The notes beneath the pieces are model-generated. The model saw nothing but the letters and a program-made list of their open reading frames with translations, had not been told where the DNA came from and did not search any database. This document shows, piece after piece, positions 1 to 10,700 of a stretch of DNA of 41,869 nt. The DNA comes from Protostelium mycophagum (Eukaryota; Evosea; Variosea; Protosteliida; Protosteliaceae): positions 1 through 41,869 of the forward strand of contig KV921080.1 in assembly GCA_002081555.1 (NCBI GenBank), read 5' to 3'. A program made the position numbers and the translations under genes. Numbering within the stretch: position 1 is the first letter of the stretch; the number at the start of each line of letters is the position of its first letter.

Positions 1-1174
1 ATTCCAAAATTGCAAAGGACTTGAAGAATATTAGGAGTGTATACTTACACAAAAGAGGAATAGAAACAGAAAATAACATCAAAGAGAAAGATAACTCAAA
101 GACACGTCCTCTGATTGGGATGTTGTGCTTCAAGTGCTTTATTACTCTGCCATAACAGCTGTTCCATGAACACTGGCCTGTGCTGAGTTTAGGTGTTGTT
201 TCTGGGGATCTCTACTGAAGGGTTTGGTCTGTTTATTTGATAGCTGGTATCTTTCATACTCTGCCCCTGAACATTTATGACACTATTGTTGCATATCTTG
301 TCCCTCCAACATTCAACTCAATTTTTCTTTTGCTTTAGTTGCGCTCTCCTGTATATTCCCATCTTCATCAGACTTGCAAATTATTCTCGAATAATCCAAA
401 AATCGATAAATTAATTCCCTATAACTGAGGTGAATCAAAGATCATCACCTAGTTCACAATTGCTGAGTGACTCTTTATCTCTCGATTGCGGCAGAGAACT
501 CTGTAAATTTATTTGAGGCAGTGTCGCTGCTCATCTTGTTGCTCTTCTTGACGAAGTGGTTTGGTCGAAACATTTTAACGTGATTCCCGCCAAAAAACAA
601 AGTTTGAAATCAAATCACCATTTCTGACGTAAGGAAATGCAAAGAGAACTAACACCCACAGGACCGAGAGACCGCAATTACGTATTGAGGCAGTGTCGCT
701 GCTCATCTTGTTGCTCTTCTTTACGAAGTGGTTTGGTCGAAACATTTTAACGTGATTCCCGCCAAAAAACAAAGTTCGAAATCAAATCACCATTTCTGAC
801 GTAAGGAAATGCAAAGAGAACTAACACCCACAGGACCGAGAGACCGCAATTACGTATTCTACTACCGCAAAACCTGGCTCAGGCGCCGGCCTCCATGTCT
901 TTTGAACACTCACAAGATTGTGAAAGAACAAACTTGTTCAGGTAGATTTAAAAAACTTCAGAATCCTCAATTGCTGGAGGAGGGTGGGTGACGGATAATT
1001 CCCACAATTCTTCCGGTGCTTGTTGCAGTTTCTCCTTCTCAAACGAATGAAAACCTGCGCATTTGAATGAGAATTACGCATCTGTACACCTACTCGTGTC
1101 GTTGAATGCGTTTAAATTATCAATGTCCTGCTGTAAATGCGTTTCCGAAGTGTACGGTAAAATCTATGACGTCA
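1..1174. other. No recognised gene; intergenic or unplaced sequence
   Basis: Only short open frames without family resemblance or convincing splice chains occur here on either strand. The one clear structure is the direct tandem duplication listed separately. The right part lies downstream of the SRR1-like gene on the minus strand and may hold its 3' UTR. The left edge could carry the end of a gene beginning outside the window, but I cannot show this. Confidence 0.6.
513..856. repeat. 172-bp direct tandem duplication, two copies
   Basis: Copy 1 is 513-684 and copy 2 is 685-856, exactly head to tail. I see only two substitutions between them (550 versus 722, and 605 versus 777), so the duplication looks recent. 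No coding exon is recognised inside either copy. Confidence 0.95.
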
Positions 1175-1985
1175 TCAGCTATCACCCTTCATTTCATTAT
1201 GATATCTTACTTTCGACACGAAAAACGTCTCTTGTTTTTTTTTCTCCCCGATCGCTGTCTCGTTGTAGTGCTCAAAACTATTTCCCATAATTAAAATCTT
1301 TTCCAGATTCTCTGCGGACCAATTGGACCACAATAGGTTATTGTAGAGGGGTCTTCCACAGTGTGGCATGTAGAAAAATGTCTTTCTGGCCACATTTTTT
1401 TTGCCTTGCTGAGGAATGTCAACGCGTTGCAGAATGTGAAACTGACCTCATTGGAAGGGATGAGCGACCACCCCAAAGAACTCAAAATTTTGTGCTCGTC
1501 GTCCTCTAAAACAGGGTCGAAATATGTCATCTCTCCATCAATCTGCACATGCTGAGACGTGTACGTTGTTATTTTGGCGACGAGATGAAGAGAAAGTGCT
1601 CATCACACCAACTCAAGTTAAATTAAATTTCTGACCTGCAAATGATCTCTCAGAAGTACCAGAAGTGCCAATTGGTATTTAGCTTTTGGTGAAGTTAAAA
1701 ATGAACCGAGGCCATAACATACAATGTCACATTTGTTCGAGGGAACACCATCATCCCGTGTCAGAAACGCATTTAACAATCCTATCGACTTATCATCAGA
1801 TCTCATCAATCTCGCAATAGGAGGACCTACCACTTGATTCTTGAAATAAAGGATGTCTCTGCACTTCAGACCTGGCCATTATGAGACGAGATTAAGAATC
1901 AATAAGGCAACCTGCACTCTTCCAAATTTTGTGTGAATGATTCGAGGCTGCATTTCTTCTTGGCACGAGAAGTTCGTGATGGCAT
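1175..1985 (-). CDS. SRR1-like domain protein
   Basis: SRR1 family proteins (plant SENSITIVITY TO RED LIGHT REDUCED 1, animal SRRD) are soluble proteins tied to clock and light or haem-related regulation; their biochemical role is unclear. Three conserved blocks appear in order on the minus strand: IVCYGLGSF with a following QLALLVLL helix (about 1735-1640), YFDPVLEDDE with SSLGW (about 1530-1470), and FFYMPHCGRPLYNNLLWSNW with ILIMGNSFEHY (about 1385-1270). A phase-0 intron joins SNE to QGKNVARKTFFYMPHC. I take the ATG at 1985-1983, giving a basic N-terminus (MPSRTSRAKKKC); a longer in-frame start at 2126 would overlap the divergent NUDCD2-like gene. The C-terminus after GNSFEHYNE is uncertain. 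Family call secure, ends less so. Confidence 0.8.
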
Positions 1986-2064
1986 CGCTGGTGATGATGT
2001 TCTGAAATCCTGATGTTTGACTCGTTGTAAGAGGAAACCACATAGATCAGATCTCATTTTCAAC
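1986..2064. promoter_or_regulatory. Divergent promoter interval, SRR1-like / NUDCD2-like
   Basis: Only 79 bp separate the two proposed start codons, so both 5' UTRs and core promoters must be packed here or overlap the coding exons. I see no clear TATA box. Inferred from gene arrangement. Confidence 0.4.
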
Positions 2065-2888
2065 ATGAGCGAGGACCAGATTGCCAGAGAGAGAAGACCA
2101 TTTGTACATAACGGTAGACTTTCCAATTTGATTCAAATGATGACGAGAATAGGTGCTACGATATACGAATGGGATCAGACATTGGATGAAGTCAACATCT
2201 ACATCAAGCCACCACCAGGATGGACGGCGAAAATGATCGACTGTAAAATTACCTCAACAACATTAACCATTGGTTTCAAAGGTAATCCTCCATTTATAAA
2301 CGTGAGTCCTCAATCCACTTGATCTGTTTTGATGATCTAAACATCCCAGGAAGAGGTTTTCGCCGCCGTAAAACCAAAAGATAGTCTTTGGATGAAAGGT
2401 GAACTTCTACGACTAACAGCTTTCCCTTTTCGAATTCGACCAATCAGTCCTGATCGAACTTGTAGAAGATGATGAAGTACATATCACATTGTGCAAGATG
2501 ATCAGAGGAGAGGTCTGGCCTTGTGCATTATTAAGACACAATCAACCTCAATCAGCACTCGATGCCGAAAAGATGAAACAACAGCTCATGTTACAACGCT
2601 TTCAGGAAGAGGTGATTCTTCTTCATCTGACACATATGTGTCTACTTTGACACCATCGAATTGTGAAACGATTTTTCGTACAATGACACCACCGCGAGGG
2701 TTCTTCTACCAGCACAGAGTAGACATTGGTTTTCACTTTTATTGCAAAGAGAGATGGAATCATCTCGAAAGTGATCATGTTGGATGCTGATTTGCATTCA
2801 GAACCCCACATTTGATTTCTCGGGTGCGGAATTCTCTGGAGAGGCACCTGATCCACGAACCTTCATGGGAGGACTTTCACAATCGTGA
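2065..2888 (+). CDS. NUDCD2: NudC domain-containing protein 2-like (CS domain cochaperone)
   Basis: CS-domain (p23/HSP20-fold) protein of the NudC family, expected to act as a cytosolic cochaperone linked to Hsp90, LIS1 and dynein. Four exons splice cleanly: 2065-2301, 2350-2398, 2448-2611, 2802-2888, giving 178 residues (human NUDCD2 is 157). The CS core is visible as YEWDQTLDEVNIYIKPPPGW, ITSTTLTIGFKG, then VLIELVEDDEVHITL. The typical NUDCD2 tail follows: an Lys/Gln-rich helix (EKMKQQLMLQRFQEE), then NPTFDFSGAEFSG, close to the NPGFDFSGAEISG of animal proteins. Introns are 48, 49 and 190 nt. The ATG at 2065 is chosen because the preceding in-frame stretch has no supporting similarity. The gene is divergent to the SRR1-like gene. 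Confidence 0.9.
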
Positions 2889-2923
2889 AAATGAACTACG
2901 ATCAACCTTCATTTTTATTTTGT

Positions 2924-2929
2924 AATAAA
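2924..2929 (+). terminator. Poly(A) signal AATAAA of NUDCD2-like gene
   Basis: AATAAA lies 35 nt after the stop codon, in a T-rich stretch. Confidence 0.6.
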
Positions 2930-3323
2930 TTTTTTGAGAAAGATGATAACTTCCATGAGGAAGCATGTATTAAATCTGTCTGAGGAGGGGATGAATAGGC
3001 TCTTTTGTGTTGCTATATTGGTTTTGGAGGTGCTTGCTGTTCTTGTTTTTTTTATGTCCCACAGAACACACCAATTTCGTTACGAAAACAGAACTTCCTT
3101 TTGGCAGAAATCGGAAAGTCAAGTAACCGCCACCATCCATCATCCTCTCAAGTGAGTATTGGTTCTTCTAAATCCTTCATTCCTGGAAACTCGTCATGTT
3201 TGTGACTTGATGTTGATTGGATGGAAAAATGGTGATGGTTGCCCATCCGATATCACATCAGGCAACAATCGAATAGCGCTCTGACATCAAAGACCTCGCT
3301 TTTCTGATCTTTGTATAGACAGG

Positions 3324-6300
3324 ATGTATGCTTGTCTTCTTCATAGATTAGTGGCCGATAAGAACTGGACAGAATCAGAGAAACTTTTAAAGAAGGGTGT
3401 GTCATCTCTCTTCGCCATGTGTTTTCATCATTTTGAAATATAGGAGTATCAAAATCTGCGAACATTTTCGTTCATGACAAAAACACCTCTATAACTTCGT
3501 ACAATAATTTGCATCATCTGCATGGTGTTTTTGCCGTCTCATGTTTTTATAGAGAAGTTTTCCATCAATGAACAAGATGAGGAGAGTGGACAAACACCAT
3601 TACATGTAGCCGCAGATCAAGGATATTTCGACATCGTAAGACCTCGATTGTCTTCTCAATAACATAAAAAATCATCATTACATTTTAAATGGTGTTCTGA
3701 ATATGATCAGGTGTATAATTTATTAAGTCGTGGCGCCGATGTGCACGCGAGAGACAAACAGGAATGGACACCTCTTCATTGTTCAGCCAAGGGGACGACA
3801 CCAGAACATTTAAAGACTTCATCACTTCTCATCACGAGGTGATTTTTCAAATTCAAGTTCTAAATCCTCACGAATTTGCGTTAAAAATCACTGGAAAATC
3901 TAGTCGACTCCACTCATTCTTCACAGAGGAGCGAATCCTAATGCAGTAAACATCAATCACGCGACCCCAATACATTACATCATCAGAAGTCCTTATTCTG
4001 AAGAGCTCATCGAGGTAGACCCCCAATATTCTCCACATTTTCACGGAAAAATCCCAGAAATTTCAGGGAAATTTACCAGAACAGGTTCTGTCTTTGATGA
4101 TTGAACACGGCGCGATTTTGGACCATAAGAACGCTTTGGGAGAATCCCCGTTAATGAACGCGATCTCCGCGGGTCTTACCGAGTCCGTCCGTTTTCTGCT
4201 GGACCACGGAGCAGACGTCAACGCCAAGTCCAAGTGAGTCTCAAAGTCCACAAATTTCACGGAAAAATCGTCGAAATCTTCTTTGAAAATCTTCAAATCT
4301 TTCCAAGAAATCTCACGGAATTTTCAGTAAGGGCAGGACACCGCTCCATTATGCGGTGGAGAGGGGTCCTGAGGCCAGAGACATCGTGTTGCTCCTCTTA
4401 AAGAATGGGGCAAACAAACACGCGAGAAATTCAAACGATTCCAACTCCTCCCCAGTGGAGATCGCTTTGCACACAGCTAATGCAGAAATCAATCAGCTGC
4501 TGTCACAAGATGGTGAGTGACGTGTGATGACGTGTGATGACGTCATGTGTTCCGGGTTATGGCAAAGTCGTAACTGCAGTGGGGATTTTTGAAGTGTAAA
4601 AGGGAATAGATGGGTTACAGTGCGACTTTGCCATAAAAATGTTTTTGGGATGATTTTAACTTTCATCTACAACGCTTTATCATAGCATGGTGTTGTAGAA
4701 GGCCAAAGGCATGTAAATATATTTGTCCTGGGCTTTGTCATTGACAAGCGTTTTTCCTAAAAATCAACCTTTGTTGAGTTCTGTACATGATACTTGCATT
4801 AAAAAATCAAAGTAATGTCTACACGTTGAGTGCACACGTCATCATGACGTCACTGACGTGTACAGCTTGGGATACAGAATCGACATACAGTGGTTTCAGC
4901 GGGGCACCACCAGACGAGAGTTCGGATGAAGAAGAGCACTATACATTCGTCACCGCATCCCCACAGCCAAGGTACATCTACAACGAACCCATCGAAATTT
5001 CTGCGAAATTTTCATCGTCAAGGAAATTCCGGGAGATCGGAAAAATGTTGGAAAAATCATTGAAATTTCAGCAGCTCTCCCAGGATGACAGAGAGAAAAG
5101 TGGAAATTGGAAGACCGCGCAGGGCCTCAATTGTTCCGTTCAAACGACATCGTGAGTGAAATCTCGACGAAATTTCATCATCTTTTCTGGGGATCCCCAG
5201 AAACCTCATTTTTCCCGGGAACTGACCGTTGTAGATTCGGACAGATTCATCATCAAATCGGATAATGGGGACGAAATGTCATCGAAAAGTGAGCTGGAGG
5301 CACCCCAGTCACCACTACAACAGTCTTCACCTCTAGAGTCCAAGAGCAGTTTTTCTTCGGTAAAATTTGATCTTTAATGTTTTATAGAATATTTTTTTAA
5401 ATTTACATTTTTGTTAAAGGCCCAAAATTTGTGTTTCATTGTGGTATTTTTGGATTTCACCACCTTTTTGAATTTCAAAAATGATAATGTGGCGCGAAAC
5501 TTCTCTTGGCACTTTTATGAATCTTCGTATATGACGTCATCAACGACTAAAAATAGAACAGAACAGGGGAGAAAACATTGTGGGACATTTCAATGGGTTC
5601 TACGAAGAACTTGGAAAATCAAATCCTTCCGGAGAGAGGCAGCTACTCTTTCAACCACAAAATTACAAAAATTGGTTTTATCACTCAGGTCAATATTTTT
5701 CGAAAAATTATTTTATTTTATAATTTTTCGAAAAATTATAAAATTCTTTTATGATTTTGCTCAAATAATCTGACATTTTGATTTTTCTTCAAAAACATAA
5801 AAAGTATGTACGTGCGTAATTCAACTCCAGACCTTGAGACATGTGCTGACATTCCCAGAACATACCAACTTTGTGGGCAGGATGAATAGGAGGGGGAGCA
5901 CAGAAAGATTTGAGCCGTTGATTGTTTCAATCACTTATGACAGTCTTCACAACAGATATAGAATGATCATCTTCAGCAGATTGGTGAGTCAATCATGTCA
6001 TGTCATGTCATCATTTGTACATCCTTTTAAATCGAAATTAAAATTTTTTTGTGTGGTATAATATGAATGTTGTACAAATCTGGGCAGCGTTGTAGACGCT
6101 CAAAATCACAGGGAGACAAGCAAGTTTTCTGCGACCCACCCAAAGGCGAGAGGGACAGATTCAAATCTATAAATCTGAAAAAAGGTCTGCCAAAAGAATT
6201 CATGCAGGTGAATCTACAACGGCCACGAGACCGAAAATTCACTGAAAACTCAGGTGCTGAAAGAGAGAATTTATGCGGACAGACCGAAAGACATCGGAAA

Positions 6301-7597
6301 CGTCGACATTAACATCTCGTTAGAACTAGTACATACTGACCTCAGCCAAAAACTTTTAGACTTTGAGACGTACGACCCCCTGGTATGAAATTTCCGAGAA
6401 ATTTCCGACAAAGAATGACTGGTTGTAGAGGGCGAAATGTTTCAGCGTCGGGGTTTTATATTCGAAAGATGGACAAGTGCAAGAAGATGAACAATTTAAT
6501 AATGGTGATTTTTCCAGCACTACAACGATGTAAACGTGAAACTTGACTGACCCCTTCAGAGTACGGCAGTCCCGCCTTTGAAGAATTTTTAACATTTTTG
6601 GGGGAAAGAATACCCATGAGGAATTGGCTCGGTTACCGTGGCGACCTGGACACCAAAAGTCAGTGAAATTTCGCATATTCCCGCCAGAAATTCTTGGCAA
6701 CACCCCTGACGACTGCAGTGGATGCGACGGGAGAGAGGTCTTTGTACAGGAGATGGAAAGGCTTTGAGATCATGTTCCACGTGTCTACACTACTCCCATA
6801 TACTCCTGGAGCTGCCCAACAGGTAGACGTCCTTTGAACTGTGGCTATCTGAATGCGCTCAAAAGTGAAGTTTGATCATCACGGTTAGATACCGTGATTA
6901 ACGTCTTATCGCAAACTCCCCCGCAAAGCGCAATAATTGAAGGCTTCCGGTGGAAACCGGAAAAAAAAAACCTAAAAATGGAAGATTTCTTCCCAGATGT
7001 GTTGTTCTGATGAAAGAGGTTGCGATGCAACGGATATCTTTTTGAGAAGCTTCAATTGACAATGACACCTGCCAGTTACATCGGAAGAGAAGAATCGGCA
7101 ACGACATCGTGGTGGTCGTTTTCCAAGAGGGAGGCGTTTATACACCTCCTATCAGGTCTCAATTCCTCCATACATACATCATCGTCAGCCCAGCAGAGAC
7201 TTTGGACGGTAAACCTGGCTACAAGTGGGTTATTTATCCTCGATAAGACGTTCTTCAACCTCTTAACGAGACTTAAACACCGGGGATTAAGCTGCCCAGG
7301 GTACAGATCGCGTGTGCGAATGGAGTGCCTCATTTCGAACCGCAAATCCAAAAGTCTCCCTATGAAAGGAATGCCGACTTTCGGGAATTCCTCCTTACCA
7401 AGGTATAACACCTTTTAAGACATCACCAAGTGACGCGATATCAGGTCATAAACTCTCAATTGTCGAGTCTGTTGCACCCCCAGCTTCGGGAGAAGATCTG
7501 GTGCAAGCCGAAAGAGGCGTATCTAGTACGCATCGTTAAAGATGTCGCAAAAAAGAAAGAGCATCTCGCGCTTGTTGAGCCGGACTCATTCAGCTGA
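3324..7597 (+). CDS. Ankyrin-repeat protein with C-terminal Rap/Ran-GAP domain
   Basis: Likely GTPase-activating protein for a Rap- or Rheb-type small GTPase, with ankyrin repeats for targeting. N-terminal exons (about 3324-4512) encode at least four repeats: [49 protein letters not shown] and [12 protein letters not shown], with clean junctions at 3636-3710, 3839-3926, 4015-4084 and 4234-4327. An acidic and Ser-rich linker follows ([25 protein letters not shown]). The RapGAP domain fills about 5830-7500: [84 protein letters not shown]. The IGND motif that carries the catalytic asparagine thumb in Rap1GAP and tuberin is intact. The stop is at 7595-7597. Start is uncertain: a coding-like stretch at 3005-3150 may be an upstream exon, and junctions near 4513-4865 and 5360-5830 are unresolved. 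Confidence 0.85.
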
Positions 7598-7601
7598 CAA
7601 G

Positions 7602-7607
7602 AATAAA
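7602..7607 (+). terminator. Poly(A) signal AATAAA of ankyrin-RapGAP gene
   Basis: AATAAA begins 5 nt after the stop codon. Confidence 0.6.
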
Positions 7608-7773
7608 ATCTATTTTCGGAATTCCCACGGCCTTCGGGCAACAAACACACGCAGTCGCGTTTTTTTCCTTATGTAATTATCCGTCTTGCGTTTTTCCCAG
7701 GAAAATCTGGTGTGGTTTGGCTCTCGATAGCTTCATTCTCAAAAGCTTCGGATAGCGGTCACCAGCTTTCACC

Positions 7774-10700
7774 ATGCTGGGCACATATAGAGCTTACCTC
7801 TTCGCTGTAAGATCGTCTTAACCACACAGCCTTGTCTAAACCTCACAGTTTCTCTTTGCGTGCGTTGCCGCCCAAGGCTGTTCTCTTAGAAACCAGACCG
7901 TCTCTCAGAATGTTGCCGGCCTTGGAGTGACCACCGTTAATGTTATCATCCCAGATATCCCTAATGTGCTGGATCCATCTTCCATTCAGACTCAATTCAC
8001 CGTGGTTGGTGGAGATACTATCTCTTATGCTTTTGCAATTCCTGCTACAAAAGCCTTCACCTACTCTGTAAGACTCCACATTAGATGTCTTAAAAGCTGT
8101 TAACTGATGATGTTAGGTTTCAGGTTCCGTTGCTAATGGAAAGGCCATTGCAACCATGTCCGTGACCGTCATCCAAAACACTACAGGCCTCAACGCAGGA
8201 GGAATGAACCGAGCATCCATCTTCTTGTTGATGGCAACTCTGGCCTTGGGCTTTTTCGGACTTTTTTCACAGGGAAGAAGAGGATTCCTGACTACTGCAG
8301 TCGCCGTAGCCTTGTGTGCCTCTTATATTACAGTCGGACAGGTTCGTTTTTCAATCTTCCGTTTTCTGCCGGTTGGTTCTGATCTCATTACAGGCTCAAG
8401 TTTCTTGTCCCGCTACCATCACTGTCTTACTTCCCAATTACATAACTCAAGCCTGCATCAACGGAAAGCAATGCTTAAACATGAATAACCCCGTTGTTCT
8501 TCCGAAAGCAATCCAATACACCTTGGTTGCTTCCAGTACCACCATCCACACACAGAGCGATTTGGCTGCTTCTTTGGCGACCCTCGCTCCTAAAGCAACC
8601 GTCACCAGTTTCTTCGTGATTACCAACAAGAGACAAGTCGCCACCGACTATCAGGCAGACATCTACTTTCCCATCACGAGTAACGGCGATCTCTCTGCTG
8701 CTGCTGCTTTCACTTCAGCCGTTAACAATGGTTCTTTGGGAGTTGTTGAGGATTTGTCCTCAAAAACCATCTACCCAGCCGCCACCACAGTGACCACATC
8801 AACCTATCCTGCTTCAACTGCGGGTCGCTACACTACTACTCAGAGGTTGACTTCGACTGTCGTTCAGAGCACTACTCAAGCCCAAAGTACCACCGAGGCT
8901 CAGACTTCTTCCGTCTTCGACACTACCACCGGCGAGACCACAACTGTTGCTCAAAGTACGACTGAGTATGAGACGACCATCCCTTACACCTCGACTGTGC
9001 CCCAAACTTCCACAGAGGCACAGAGCACTACAGCGGCCCAGTCTACAACCCAACCATTCACTACCACTCAAGCGCAGAGCTCTACTCAGAGGTACACTAC
9101 CACTCAAGCACAAAGTTCCACGGAGAGATACACCTCTACGGCAGCTCAAAGTACTACCGCGGCACAGAGCACCACAACTCCCCAGACCACCACTCAGGCC
9201 CAGAGCTCTACCATGGGACAAACTACCACTCAGGCTCAAAGCTCTACCGAGAGGCAAACCACCACTCAGGCCCAGAGCTCCACCGAAAAGTACACTACTA
9301 CTCAGGCACAGAGCTCTACCGAGAGATATACCAGTACCGAGGCCCAAACTTCTTCTGTTGCAGCTTCTTCCACCGCAGCACAAACATCTTCTATTGCAGC
9401 TTCTTCCACTGAGGCCCAGACCTCCTCAGTTAAAGCAACCACCACTGAGGCTCAATCGACCACTGAGGCTCAGACATCAACCTACTTCCAAAGTACTGTG
9501 TGGGCCACTTCTACTGAACTCGACACTACCACAGTCGGACTTTCCACAACTGAGGCACAGACAACCACTGAGGCTCAGACCACATCCAACAGATACACTA
9601 CCCAGTATGGAACCACATACCAGTATATCACCAGCACAGAAGCTCAATCCACTACAGAAGCCCAGACCTCCACTGAAGCCCAGACATCCACTCAAGCTTA
9701 CACTTCCATGGAACAGACCTCTTCCATTGCGGCAACCACCTCCGAGGCACAGACAACTACTGAAGCCGAGACAACTACTGAAGCCGAGACAACTACTATT
9801 GCCGGATCATCCACAGTTGCCGCTCAATCTTCTTCTGTTGCTCAGACGAGCACCGAATTCGATTCTACCACCGAATTCGAGACCACCACAGCCATCCCCG
9901 TTCCTTTTGTGCTGACCAATTACCAAACCTACAACCAAACTGATCAGTTCTCCAATGCTAATCTGACTTTTGCCATCGCACATCCGAACACAGTGTTCGA
10001 CCCTACTTACTTGGACCCCACCATGTTATACTTCTATGACTCGATGGGATACATCCCCTTCTCAGTCACACCCACCGGTTACACTCTTCGTCCCCGCATT
10101 CTTGGATACTCGTTCATCAATGGTTCTTACGCCGGAGAGGCCATCAACAATATGCCTATCTTCTTCAACCTTGTAAACCCTGTTGTAAACGTGTCGGGAA
10201 TTGATACTTTGGGAGGAACAGCTGACGTGTTAGTGAACACCACTCTGCTTCTGGTGGATTCCAATCAAAACCCCGTCAGCTTGCTGTTCACACCCGTCTA
10301 CCTCAACATTGGTCAGACCGTTTCCGCGCTCTTGAGCAACAACAACGGATCCTATTCAACATCCTACTACACCCCACAAGATGGAAATTATACAGTTACG
10401 GTCAACACCTTCTACTCCGGATACGCTTCTTACTCCAGCCCTCGCAACTCTACCGCTCAGGCTGTTACTATTGTTGGTTCTAAGAGAACTGGTCAAGTCC
10501 TTTTGGCGGTAAGTTGATCAAAATGATGCAGAATTAGTTCTGAATGATTTTAGGTATCCGGTCTTGTTGGACCTACTCCTGCCGATCTCAACGGTTGTGT
10601 TGTGAATGTTTTATACGACGGAGCTGCCGCCTCAGTCAGTGGTACTATCAACGCATCTGCCACAATCAATATCAACGGTTATCCTACCCCTCTTCAGTTG

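Noticed and set aside
8814-9383. 189-codon Ser/Gly/Leu-rich frame on the minus strand, and similar long frames in other registers of both arrays (for example 8947-9915, 14485-15033, 14135-14647)
   Set aside because: They are antisense or shifted readings of an 18-nt repeat, which keeps all registers open automatically. Their composition (Arg/Pro/Leu-rich or Val/Asp-rich) follows directly from the repeat.
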